64,000 bases of DNA from Cryptomeria japonica (lineage: Eukaryota; Streptophyta; Pinopsida; Cupressales; Cupressaceae). The notes below the pieces were generated by a model. The model was not told where the DNA came from. It made no database searches and saw nothing but the letters and a program-made list of their open reading frames with translations. The stretch covers positions 473,866,900 to 473,930,899 of the forward strand of contig NC_081406.1 of the NCBI RefSeq assembly GCF_030272615.1, written 5' to 3'. The position numbers and the translations under genes are program-made. This document shows positions 11,986 through 22,444 of the stretch, piece by piece (position 1 is the first letter of the stretch; every line of letters begins with the position of its first letter).

Positions 11986-12229
11986 GGTAGGCAAAACTAG
12001 GGCACGTGAAAACAAATGAAGTGCAAAGAAAAACAAACAAAAACCAACAACAAGATGAGGAGAAAAACTAAACTAAAAACCAACAACAAGGGCAAGAAAA
12101 TTCACCAACCTGGTGAAACAAGATGCCCGAAAATGCCAAGGAAAATTCGGAGGTCCGGAGGTTCGTGACTTGGAGCTAGGGAGGAGGAGTTGTGGATGCA
12201 CAGATTAACTTTTAAAAGTCCATCATCTC

Positions 12230-12237
12230 TATTTATA
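12230..12237 (-). promoter_or_regulatory. TATA box upstream of the 1,203-codon frame
   Basis: The minus strand reads AGCTATAAATAGAGATG, close to the plant TATA consensus. A transcript starting about 30 bases on would have a leader of about 640 bases before the ATG at 11556. The placement and the flanking repeats suggest an LTR promoter whose LTR ends I cannot define. Confidence 0.5.
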
Positions 12238-12280
12238 GCTCCCCCCAAGTCCATCCATATGAAGGCATTAAACACGACCT

Positions 12281-12560
12281 CAGGACTCCGGAGTTTCGAG
12301 GTCAAAAATAAAAAGGGACCTTGGGACTCCGGGATTCCGGAGTTCTGAGGTGAAAACCAAAAGGGACCTTGGGACTCCGGGATTCCGGAGTTCCGAGGTC
12401 AAAAACAAAAGGGACATCGGGACTCCGGGATTCTGGAGTTCCGAGGTCAAAACCAAAAGGGACCTCAGGACTCCGAGATTCCGAAGTTCTGAGGTCAAAA
12501 TGTCAAAACCAAAAGGGACCTCAGGACTCTGGGATTCTAGAGTTACGAGGTCAAAACCAA
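12281..12560. repeat. Tandem array of 48-bp units, each a 36-bp near-perfect palindrome
   Basis: Five units start near 12315, 12363, 12411, 12459 and 12515, with a partial unit before them. Spacing is 48 bases (56 for one unit carrying an 8-base insertion). Each unit runs GACCTTGGGACTCCGG then GATTCCGGAGTTCCGAGGTC. The left half pairs with the right half over 18 positions if G-U pairs are allowed. Because 48 is a multiple of three, the array gives spurious open frames on both strands. It lies just upstream of the minus-strand TATA box, where U3 enhancers would be. Confidence 0.85.
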
Positions 12561-12654
12561 AATAAAAGCAAAAAGGAAAGAAAAAGAGAAAACAAAGGGG
12601 ACCCAAATTTTGACTCAAGGAGACTAACGGGGAAATAGATATGCTAGGCATAGC

Positions 12655-12750
12655 AATACTCTCATGTTCCCAAATTCTGACTTCCTAACTTCACACGTAC
12701 TCTCATGCTCCCTATTTCTAGCATCCTAACCTCACACATGCTCCCTTGCT
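12655..12750. repeat. Two to three degenerate ~41-bp direct repeats
   Basis: The sequence ACTCTCATG(T/C)TCCC..TTCT..C.TCCTAAC(T/C)TCACAC appears twice in tandem, with the beginning of a third copy. The repeats lie beyond the 48-bp array and may belong to the same U3 region. Confidence 0.45.
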
Positions 12751-12789
12751 CTGAATCCTAATTGAGCATTTTAAAAAGAAGTTATATCT

Positions 12790-14130
12790 CATAACTGTCT
12801 GAGGAATTTATTCTATGATAAATGCTCTGGTAGCAACATAAAGGGAAGTTTCACAACCTTTGTCAGCTCCTCCTTACTGCCTACACCAAAAAGAGGTATT
12901 TTAAAAATAATTTAGCATTCATCAAAGGACAAATGATAAAGGAGTTATGTCAAATGCATTTACAAAGTCCATGAATGGTTTGGTAGAACTTCTTAAAAGG
13001 GGATTTCATCTCATGAAATTCAATGGTTACAAGATGTGCACAAAATTGACTTGTTGAAAACCATAGATGTAAAGCTAAGAACTCCATAAACTTGCTAGTA
13101 TCCTCTTTGCTAATGTCAAAATGGTAGATTTAAAACAACACATGGCACCACCAAAGTACAATGGAATGTGATTTTTGTTAGAATATAACATCATGACCGC
13201 CCTGCTAGACACACATTCAAAATGGGAAGCATAGGCAAAGCATGAGAACTATTTTAGAAAATGGCTTAAAGAAATGTTAGCGCAATGAAGTAACATGATT
13301 GTTGATATGCACAACATGAATTTGTTGACAAAGTTCTAAAAACTCTTAAGAAAATGCATTTGGCAATGCCAAAATCTTCAATGCCGCACCAATATAGGAG
13401 ATTGTGAACAAGGTACGAACATCCATGAAATCATAAAGGGTTAAACTATGATATTATGCATTGTACAAAGTGAAGGGATGTCTATCAAGACATAATACAA
13501 AGAAATCTTTTCATATGTTGTAGTTGCAAATGCCTTGCTCAATGCATATGCAAAATGTGGAATCATAGAAAAAACACCTAAATGATTTGATAGAGTGCAA
13601 TGATTTCATGATGTACACAAGATAGATTTATAGAAGAGCCACTATAAAATTTCAAGTAAACTCTACACTTCCCTCTTGCATGACCTATGGTATGGTGTAG
13701 ACACAACATAGTAATTTTTTTTACAAAATTCCTTCAAGAAATCTTCTTTCATGAACTACAATGAGAATGTGATATGCACAAACTAGTTTATTGAAAAGTC
13801 TTAAGAATATTTTTAAGCAAATCCATATGGTAGGTGTGAAGATAGGATGCACAACTTTTGCCACTATTCTCGCTGCCCATACAATACAAGATTGAAAAAA
13901 CTGACATGGCAAATGAAGGAAACATTGTATTTATAGATTCAAGACATTTACTTAATGTAGTGAAAGGAAAGGAAAAGGAATAATTTATTAACCACCAAAG
14001 TTTAAAGTTAACAATTGCATATGGTTTGTTTTCATCAATTTAAACACATACAATGTTATTGTAGAGATTGTTGACAATGCTAAATGAAACAATCTGAAAT
14101 TAATGAATGTTTTTAATGACTTCCACGATG
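12790..14130 (+). pseudogene. Decayed PPR-repeat protein gene, first part
   Basis: Short in-frame blocks on the plus strand match the 35-residue PPR pattern. At 13520 there is V-V-A-N-A-L-L-N-A-Y-A-K-C-G-I-I-E-K followed by an F-D-R-V-Q block (family: N-A-L-x-D-M-Y-A-K-C-G-x-I-E-K-A). At 13840 there is G-V-K-I-G-C-T-T-F-A-T-I-L-A-A. At 13205 a L-L-D-T-H-S-K block occurs. PPR proteins bind organelle RNA in mitochondria or plastids. Stops and shifts separate all the blocks, so this is a pseudogene, perhaps retroposed. It continues after the LINE at 14130-15840. The 5' limit is a guess. Confidence 0.65.
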
Positions 14131-15840
14131 CCAAACAACCTATGGGACCCACAGATAACTAGCAAAAGAAGGCATGAAAAGCCCAAACAAAACCAAAATT
14201 GTTAAACCTCTTTCTCCTTCTCCTTTTGTATCTTGGATCTTTTGCTGTGTAATTTGATTAGTAAATCTACAACTCTTGGTATCTTTAACTCATCAATTAG
14301 ATTACTCAAGGTTTTCACATTTAGTGTCTCAACTAGTTACAACGGATGTCACTGTAGGCTAGACACTCCATGATGTAATTCCATTCAGTCTCCACCACCT
14401 CTTGCATGCAATATCTACATCTTCTATCTTCCCATTCCTCTTTGGGTATCATCCATCTCCTCGTTTTGCATTTAAGTTGATGTGAGCTGGTCCTTATTTG
14501 AGTAATTAACATTTTAGCCTTCCACTTTATGTCTATTCCTATGTAGTTCTTTTTATTGTGGTCATGTGTAGGATTGAAGTGTTTGATATAGTAATCCTTT
14601 TTCCTCCCTATTTGACCTGCCCACATGCTTTCTTTGAATTTTTCTTGTACTTTTTTAAAATTTGTCCATTGTTATTTGGGTAGTCTTGTAGGTTAATACT
14701 TCATTTATTCATCCATTTAATGTTTTGTTTCATCCATCTTCTCTTCCTTCTGTCTAGCTTCTCACCTGCTACCATTTTTGGCCAATGATGTATTTCCATG
14801 TTTTCTAACCTTATTAAGTAACTTAACAACTAGAACATAGCTAATGCCTCAATAGGGAAAGCCTTCACCTCCACTAGGACAATCTCATATGAGATAGATG
14901 ATTTAATCTTGAGACTAGTTGTAATTAAATGTTTTTGTAATCTCTCTATTTGCCTCCATTTCCTTGTTGAAGTGTCGCTGCACCATACCTCACATCCATA
15001 TAATAGCATCAGAACCATAAGAAGTCCAAAAAGAGTTTTCTTATTTTTCCAATCCCATAATTCTGCTCTTTTGCATCTATTTTGGAGTGATTATAAGGAT
15101 TTCCATCCTCCTTCGATCCTTTTTGCTCTACATGTTTCCCAGCTGAGTTTATTGTGGAAATCTAGGCCAAGGTACTTATATTCATTGACCACTTGTAAGG
15201 TGTTTCCCTAAAAGACAAATTATGTATGGAGCTTCTTTCTTTTCAAGGTAAAGATCATGACCTTGGTTTTGCTAGTGCTCACTTGCACCCCTTCCTCTTG
15301 ACACAATTATTCTAGTGCCTTCAAGTGCTCTTTCAAATCTTGTGTTGTTTTTTCCATTAATATAAGGTCATCAACATATAAAAATGGCTTGATTACCTAG
15401 TTGGTTAGATGAGCTCCCCCACCCCAAAACTTGTCTATCCATTCCTCTAACTTGACAATGTATAACCCAAACAGGCTAGGAGATAATGGGCAACCCTTCT
15501 TGACCCCAATGCTACTTCTAAAACATTCTGATAATCCCCATTTTGTTTGTATGTTAGCCCAAACTTGGTCATAAAATCTATGAACAATAGCTCTATATTG
15601 TACTGGAATTTTCAAATCTTCCATTGTATTCCACAATTTGCCTCTAGGTACTATGTCAAATGCTTTTTTGAAATCTACAAAACAACAAAAGACTTCCCCT
15701 CCTTGTTTATCCCATGCCTTCTCAATCAAATGTCTGAGTGTTATGCAATGATCGATAGCAGAATACTTTGGCCTAAAGCCCACTTGCCCATTTTCTCTCT
15801 TTCCCTCCTTTTCAACCCAAATACGACTTACAATATAATA
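14130..15840 (-). mobile_element. LINE 1, 5'-truncated, non-LTR retrotransposon inserted in the PPR pseudogene
   Basis: Minus-strand LINE ORF2 remains. 15879-15397 holds RT palm motifs (G-F-R-P-K-Y-S, F-V-D-F-K-K-A-F-D, K-K-G-C-P-L-S-P-S-L-F). The active site F-L-Y-V-D-D-L-I-L lies at about 15361-15390, after a stop. 15018-14830 continues the thumb (M-L-L-Y-G-C-E-V-W). 14626-14333 holds the C-terminal zinc-ribbon (C-R-Y-C ... C). The frame can be followed to a TAA at 14202-14204. The 5' half with the endonuclease is missing, as is usual after incomplete target-primed reverse transcription. No clear poly(A) tail or target duplication was found. The same family is present at 39137-40414. Confidence 0.85.
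15397..15840 (-). pseudogene. Reverse transcriptase fragment of LINE 1
   Basis: The largest open piece (about 145 codons of LINE sequence). It has the palm sequence C-C-F-V-D-F-K-K-A-F-D with the first catalytic Asp, then K-K-G-C-P-L-S-P-S-L-F. The Y-V-D-D box comes just after the terminating stop. The codons above about 15840 probably derive from flanking PPR DNA, not from the LINE. Confidence 0.8.
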
Positions 15841-15849
15841 ATATGAATT

Positions 15850-16210
15850 GAAGTGGAAGCAATATTGGCATATGAACAAATATCAAAATTAAATGTGAAA
15901 AGGGATTTTGGTTGGGTATTTTGTTAGAAAATCTATGGTGGACATGTGTATGAAAAGTAGAGCAAGACAAGACACGTAAGCTCTTTGAAAGGATTCTTGA
16001 AGAGTTGTGATCTTATGGAATGAGATAGTTTCATAATTTGAAATAGAGGTATTGCATCAATCAAAGCATAAAATATGGCGGAGAAAAAATTGTTGGTGCT
16101 CAAGGGAATGCACTTCATGACTATAAAACAAAGACGATGACATGCTCTTTTGATAGATACATATGCAAATTGTGGAATCATAGGCAAAGCATCAACCTCT
16201 AGGCATAATG
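15850..16210 (+). pseudogene. Decayed PPR-repeat gene, continuation after LINE 1
   Basis: The plus strand again shows PPR blocks: D-M-C-M-K-S-R-A-R-Q-D-T and L-F-E-R-I-L near 15940-16000, and L-L-I-D-T-Y-A-N-C-G-I-I-G-K-A at about 16145-16190. The same strand and family as 13.2-13.9 kb support one PPR gene split by LINE 1. Stops are frequent. Confidence 0.6.
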
Positions 16211-16899
16211 CTTCACAAGATCACTCAAACCTTCATAATAATTTTTTTTTCACAAATTGAACTCATCAAAGGTCAAAAGAAAGTGAAAGATATTATTTAA
16301 TCTGGTTTTAGAAAGAGAATACAGGTCACAAGCAAGGTGAAAAATAAAGGCCTTAGTGAAGTTTCCAAAAGTACTAAAGGGCTACAAAGCAACTATAAAC
16401 TGTAACCCTCGCAATATTTTAATGGAGATCCAAAGATTTTTTTTGGGATTTTGGTAAATATGGTGAATAATTCTTCCTTGGTCGTGGCTGGAGAAAGTGG
16501 CAAGGAACCGTTTTGTGGGGAGGAAAAGGGTTTGCAAAATAATCCTACGAGAATGTGGCTGAAGATAGAGGCGAAGAGATCAATGGCGGAACAAACTAAA
16601 GATTTGAGGGAATCTTAGAAAGTTGAAACCCTAGCCCAAAATAATGCTGAAAATTTTCTCATTGAACTTGCTATGAAATATTTAGAGGGTGATAAAGAGA
16701 GGAATCTTAGGTGTAAGAAGTAAGGATGGGGTAGTGAGTGAACTAGACAAGGAAGTAAAAGCACAAGTTGGAGTAGATAAAGAAATGGAAGAGAAAGTGA
16801 ATGAAGGAAAGACATTAGAATATTTGCTCCCTCATGATGTGATAGATTTCATAGAAAAATGATGTCAGCATAGATATGTTATTTTGCTTTTTGAATGAA
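16211..16899. other. No recognisable gene
   Basis: AT-rich sequence. A 52-codon plus-strand frame begins at an ATG at 16460 (M-V-N-N-S-S-L-V-V-A-G-E) and ends at TAG near 16616, continuing with stops to about 16830. I do not recognise it and see no sign that it is a gene. Confidence 0.4.
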
Positions 16900-17058
16900 T
16901 AATTTTACTGACGTCGACAAGAGTGATTGGCCTATGGGACCAAGAAAATCACAACCCTAAATCATTTTCATATTCCTTTCCCTGTATGATCTCCCATTAT
17001 GTATCTTGACTAGAAAGCTAGTGGTTTGATTGATATTGTCCTTGTTAAATAAATGATG
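16900..17058 (-). mobile_element. LINE 2, 3' piece (C-terminus and short 3' UTR)
   Basis: The minus strand of 17058-16957 translates without stops to a tail with S-F-L-V-K-I-H-N-G-R-S and ends at TAG 16957-16959. It matches the end of LINE 1 (D-L-L-I-K-L-H-S-K-R-S before its stop at 14202). Both copies have GGTCCCATAGG just after the stop. The reading continues in phase into 39142 and up when the LARD and one copy of its target duplication are removed. The exact 3' end is not defined. Confidence 0.75.
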
Positions 17059-18145
17059 TGCAGTGCCCCTCCCTGATTCATCTTGTCTTTTTGTACATCA
17101 AAGGAATATATTGATCTAGCTTAGTCTGCTTTATGATGATTTGATGGTATCATGTTATGTACTAACCCTATTTCATGATGGTATTGGATATGATGATGGA
17201 TCTATATTTGATCATTAATCATGATGGATCATATTACTTAAGGGATTTTGATGACATTATGATTATGCTAACCATACTCTATGATTATGATGATTGAGTT
17301 GATGCTACAATGTTTGTGATTATCTTCTAGTGTCTTCATGATTAGAGATGTTGTCATACCACTCATTGCGAGCACGATATGACATTGCGATTCTTTATCA
17401 CTTGCCTAATCATTAATGATGTCCGTGTTGTATATATATATTGTTTTGCATTTAGTGGTGGATGTAGGATTGCAGGTACCAGACATCAACTCCACCTGGT
17501 CTCACAGGTATGAATGTGTCTTTATCCCAATGGCAAGTTGTTGAAGATGGCATGTGTTTCCCTCTCATACTCTAGGCTTAATTTGATACCCTTGTCAATT
17601 AGTGTCTTGGCTTGAGTTGTTGGTTTGCGTCATGTGGTATGTTGTTAAACCTTATGTCAGGTTGTCTTGTGAGTTTGCGATTATCTATTAGTTAATAATT
17701 AATTGGTTTATATAGTTTATCAATATTAGATTAAATCAATGGATTACATTAATATTTAGTATTAATGTGCGATTATTATTATTAGAGAATTATTACTCAT
17801 TAATGTTTATTTTATGGATTTATATTTTATTGGTTATTTGGAATTATGAAAATTAATTAATCAAATTATTCTTTATAACTATTGGCATAAATTATTAAAG
17901 AATGGTTAGTACGAATACAATATATTTATACATATTTATTTACTGGGAGTTTATAATTAATTAATATTTAATTTGGTGGAATTATATTAATTGAGTATTT
18001 ATGCTTATTAGTACATCCATCTATTTATTTATTTATTATTTTTTTGATTATTTTATATGTATCTGTACATTTAATTATTTGTTTATTGTTTATCTATTTA
18101 TTTATTTTTGGCTCATCTATTTATTGGTTTTGATTTATTATTTGA
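17059..18145 (+). repeat. LARD left LTR, segment 1
   Basis: Aligns with 34473-35584 of the right LTR from the TG terminus onward. It contains a GC-richer block near 17475-17512 with CCACCTGGTCTCACAGGT, also conserved in the related LTR at 58198. The rest is AT-rich (ATTTATTTA motifs). Confidence 0.9.
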
Positions 18146-20453
18146 GTTTTTTTTATATTGATATAGGTAATAAATTGGAGTACAAAAAAGGGAGTAATTG
18201 TTTTATCAGTTCATTATAACTGTACAAAATATGAGAAACCTATTACTTAGTAGCTGCACAAAATTGTGAGTAAGTGTTTTGTTAGTACGTGCTAAGACTG
18301 CCAAGTTTTCTTCTCATCCTATACATCAGGCTAATTACAATGGTTGTCAAAAACAAAATCTTCTCCATAGTGTAATCCTAGATTAAATCCAAGTGATCCA
18401 TCTTGTAGGTCCTTCCATCCAAAAAAGCCTGCGATCATCCAACATCCTGGCATATTGGATCATCTGCTATCTAACCTAGTGGCCATTGCCCCTGATTTCT
18501 TCCATGAGAGCGTTAAGGGCACTCACAAATGGAGTTCTCTCAGCATTGGTTGTTCCCCAAGTGTAGCCATGGGATAGCTCGAAGATGAATATTGTGGCAT
18601 GTCCATCTGAAAGGAACCTCCAAAATTTCTCTTTGTTAAGTCTGAAGACCATGGTGGCCTGCGAGCAGACATAATGGAGGGTGAGACTTCGAAAAGACTC
18701 AGTAAGGACCTTTACTTTCCCTTGATATTTTTCTAAATTCATAGCTTTCCATAAATACCAAAGGATATTACCAGAAAGTAGATTCCAGAACACATTAGTA
18801 TCTTTCTTAAGTCCTTTAATGAACCCTGTAACAACATCAAGAATACTACAATGCACAGGAAGAGTAAATCCAAACATAAGCCAAATTTCCTTAGCAATAA
18901 TGCAGTCAAAAAAAATGTGTCTACTGGTTTCCTTGACTTTACAAATAGAGCACAAGTCCTCTTTTGAATAGTCCTATTTGGTAGGGAGATTATCAAGAAG
19001 TAAAAGCCATTTGAAGTTTTCTTCCTCGAAGCCAGTGGAGACCCCCAGAGAGATTTAAAAATATTACCCCATTGAGCATGCGATAGGTTAGAGTACCAGA
19101 TAGGGTTGAGATGGTTAAGGATGTTGTATTTAGAGGAGAGGGTTTTATAAATAGCTAGAGGTTTAAGGTTCCAAATCGGGCTTCCATCAGACCAAGTGAA
19201 GGAGAGAAGGCAGTTATCATCACAAGCACAAGCTATGGGAGGCAAGAGGAAATTACATGCATTGCACAAGATATTATATGTCCTCTTATTAGATAGAGGT
19301 AGATTAAATTTAGCGGAGAGCTCATCCCAAGGGATCAGAGTTCCATTGGCTATGATATATTTGAAACAACAAATACCTTTGCTGGCCAATTTTTTGGTCG
19401 AACACCCTTGAGTAAGGGCGAGAGGCTTATCTTTATGCGTTAAATTCCTCCATATTGACCTTTCCCCAAAGACTTGATTAACATGGCTGCTCCAACCATT
19501 GCCAACATTAGATATAATAATTTCCCATGCTTTCCAGATGGTTTTAAAAATAACAGAGCCTGCGGTAGAAACTAGAAAGGATCCAACTAGCAGATCACTA
19601 ATGGGGAGGAGCTTCCAAGATTTATCTTTCTTAGGAACCCCCAATCTAATATTATTATGAATGAGCACTTTCCACAGTTCATTACCTTCCAAAGCATGAA
19701 AAATCCATTTGGTAGCCAATGCAATCCCTTGGATTTTTAGATCCTTAAGACCCAGACCTCCAATAGATTTATCCATGCAAGACCATTCCCATTTGACTGA
19801 GTGAGCTTTCCTGTGACCTCTTCCATCTGGCCACAGAAGATCCCGGATGGTTTTCTATATCTCATTGATCTGATAGTTATTGAACATCCATACAGATGCA
19901 TAGTAAGTACTCTAGGATGAGAGGATCTTTTGGCACACTTGCATTCTTCCTTCCAATGATAAATAGTGCTTTTTTCATTTGGAGAGATTGGATTCAATCT
20001 TCCCCTTAATCCATGACCACATGTCCTTAAGGCAAGGAGAGATCGCAAAAGGGATCCCCATAATCTAAAAATTGTGTTTGGCCCTCCCCACTGATACCCA
20101 TAGGTAGAGAGCTAGTCTGGACATTTCTTAGTCCATCCGAGCAGGGTAGATTTGGGCTGAGAGATCTTAGCCCCTGCAGTGTCACATAACAAGGAAATCT
20201 TGGATGATAGAGCATCCAAATTCTCTTGATAATTCAAAAAATAGAGCAGTATCATCTGCAAATTGGATGTTGATAAACTCTGAGTCATCTGGGAGGGAGA
20301 TTCCCTTAACATTAGGGGAGTGAGAGTTATCCCTGAGAAGATAAAAAAGAGCATCAAAGGCAATCACAAAGAGAGTAGGGGAAAGAGGGCAGCCTTGACG
20401 AATAGATCTACTGAGCTTGAAGGCTTGGGAAATTAAACTATTTACTTCTTTGG
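18146..20453 (-). mobile_element. LINE 3, L1-type, inserted in the LARD left LTR
   Basis: A minus-strand L1-type ORF2, 5'-truncated within RT. Sequence right of 20453 resumes the LARD LTR, matching 36583. A run of eight T at 18146-18155 on the plus strand fits a short poly(A) tail. RT motifs are Q-G-C-P-L-S-P near 20390 and I-Q-F-A-D-D-T-A-L-F-F at about 20240-20270. The element belongs to a different family from LINEs 1 and 2. About 1 kb of LARD LTR (equivalent to 35585-36580) is missing at the insertion point and no target duplication is visible. Confidence 0.8.
18476..20400 (-). pseudogene. ORF2 C-terminal half of LINE 3 (RT thumb, linker, zinc-ribbon)
   Basis: Pieces 20367-20182, 20048-19737, 19776-18739 and 18955-18476 follow each other with frame changes. 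Order: RT palm with F-A-D-D; a thumb region with G-G-L-G-L-K-D-L, a hallmark of plant L1 RT C-termini; a long tryptophan-rich linker including F-T-W-S-D-G-S-P; then a zinc-ribbon C-S-I-C-K-V-K-E-T-S-R-H-I-F-F-D-C at 18955-18905; then a tail ending at 18476 without the RNase H seen in the LINE at 62990. The 345-codon piece is one of the longest open frames in the window. Dead by frameshifts. Confidence 0.8.
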
Positions 20454-20936
20454 AGGTTTATTTGTTGTTGCATACCTTGTCTTGTGTCCATTTGGTTTGA
20501 TTAGATCTAGAGTGGCTATGTCTGTAATCTTTTCTGTACAAGTTATTATCGGTATAACTTGGAATTCTTAGATGTGTTGTATTATTAGCCTTTAAAAGAC
20601 TTTGTTTTGGTTTCTTATTGGCTTTTAGTGACTTCTGGATCGTATTTATGCCATGGTAAGGCCTATACCCAAATCTGGGCAAATTTGAGTATCTTTGTAT
20701 CCCATATTTTGTGAGTTGGTCCCCTGTTACAGTAGCATTAAAATAGAGAACAAGAGCACTACTTTGGGCTACAATAGCGCCAAAGTAGTGTCAATAGATT
20801 TTTGGGTTGGTTTTTGAGTCCCTTAGTTGATTTCTTTGATGGGTCTTCATTCCAGAGGCTTATTGTATTATGTTTGATGGTTTTGGGGTACCGTGCCATT
20901 AATTTGTGATGTATGTGAATCCATTTGGGGTTTGAC
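20454..20936 (+). repeat. LARD left LTR, segment 2
   Basis: Aligns with about 36583-37060 of the right LTR (shared start GAGGTTTATTTGTTGTTGCA, shared TTTTGGGTTGG-type tract near 20800). It stops at TTTGAC, where the pol-less element begins. Confidence 0.9.
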
Positions 20937-22124
20937 TGTTAGGCCCAATATGGAAAGCTAATGTACTAAGAGGGGAGGGGTGAATCAGTACTTCAAAACT
21001 TTTCTTCAACAATAACTTTACTGTTAAGCATAAACTGAATAGTGCAGTAATATAATATAATGCTAAAACAAATAAGTGACAATCATACATGATTCACTCC
21101 ATAACACATATATTTTGGTTACGCATAAACTCTTGGTTAGAGAGAAAAAATATGATGGGGATGGCACCCACAACTTCACTACTGCAATAATAAAGGTTGC
21201 TCGGTTAGAGCTACATGTTTAGCTATTTCTGATAGCTTACCCTGTTAGGAGTATCAAGATCTATTAGATCTACCTTGCTAAAGGATTTTATGACACTTAT
21301 TCTAAATGTTGTACCTGGTTAGAGGCTTTACAATTTATAGACTTAGTTAGAGTCTTTTACCCTGTTAAAGGTTTCTCTTACAACTTCAAAATATTACAAT
21401 AAATCATTACAAATATCTCCAACTTTACATCTGGAATGTTATAGCAGATTCTATGTGCTCAAAATAAGATTACCTTGCTTATAGCATACCACGATAACCC
21501 ATAAAATAAATTGGTAAACCCTTCTATTTACTCTGTTCTTTGACTGTTCTCTGAAATCCTTCTCGGTGACCTCTGTGTCTTTGTAACAATCATAACACTT
21601 AGTGCTTTCACATGTCTTGCTTCATACACCACTATATCTCTCTCTTTCACTGCATGTATATTTTCTTATCTCAATCCATTCTATATAAATAGATCTCTTA
21701 TGTCAGTGATCTGATTATTGCTTCGATCTTACAAACATGATTTTTTGAATGAATAACTATACAATATATTTCATTGGTTAGATGACCTCAAAATCATACA
21801 CAATCTTTAAGTGCAATTTCCAATGTGATAATTGTTACTTGTTCCTCGATCTTTATAACATGTTTCCCATATATGTCCAGGTTCAGTGAATCTGGTAAAA
21901 CATTTCACTCGGTGTATATCAACTCAGTATATCATTATTGCTACTCGGTAGACATAGAGTCTTACTCGGTAGAGTGTTCGGTGTATACTACACTCTGAGA
22001 CTACTTTATTCTATAACCAACTGCACTGTGCTTACCAACTGAATTTTTTGGTAGAGATAACCGACTAGAGTATATAGAATAACTTTGAACATAAGACTAA
22101 TGGAAATGTTAGTAAGTAGTAACA
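20937..22124 (-). repeat. 3' LTR of element N
   Basis: 1,188 bp, from TGTTAGG to TAACA on the plus strand. Near-identical to 27778-28963. Contains several copies of CTCGGT, a motif repeated along the whole element. Confidence 0.92.
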
Positions 22125-22138
22125 ATCTCCCCTTTTGA
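22125..22138 (-). other. Polypurine tract of element N
   Basis: The minus strand reads TCAAAAGGGGAGAT directly before the LTR terminus TGTTACTAC. This is the expected second-strand primer and confirms the minus orientation. Confidence 0.8.
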
Positions 22139-22444
22139 CATTAGTTGAGATGTTTGACAAAAACTACTTTCAAAGTTATAACTCAAAAATCTATATACTT
22201 GCAAAATTTGACTAAACTGACAATATATACATTTGTCAATGAAATAGTATATTTAGATATACTCCCCTTATCAATATATTGTACATAACTCTGATTTTGC
22301 ATGCTCAGTGATCAATGTTCTGTGTGCTTCTCTGGTTCTTTGCTTACTGATCTATTCACTGCTCGGTATACTCCCCCTATATACTACATTCCCCTGTATA
22401 CTTTGATATGATACTCACTCCCCCTTTTTGACAAACATCAAAAT

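Noticed and set aside
12281-12560. CRISPR-like array
   Set aside because: Units are contiguous with no unique spacers, and the context is a plant genome.
12350-12651. Open frames on both strands through the 48-bp array, encoding a repeated 16-residue peptide
   Set aside because: The unit length is a multiple of three, so any stop-free unit gives an open frame. No start context or codon bias; explained by the palindromic repeats.
11620-12750. LTR partner of 6950-7900
   Set aside because: The two segments share no recognisable sequence apart from a TATA box, so they are not an LTR pair.
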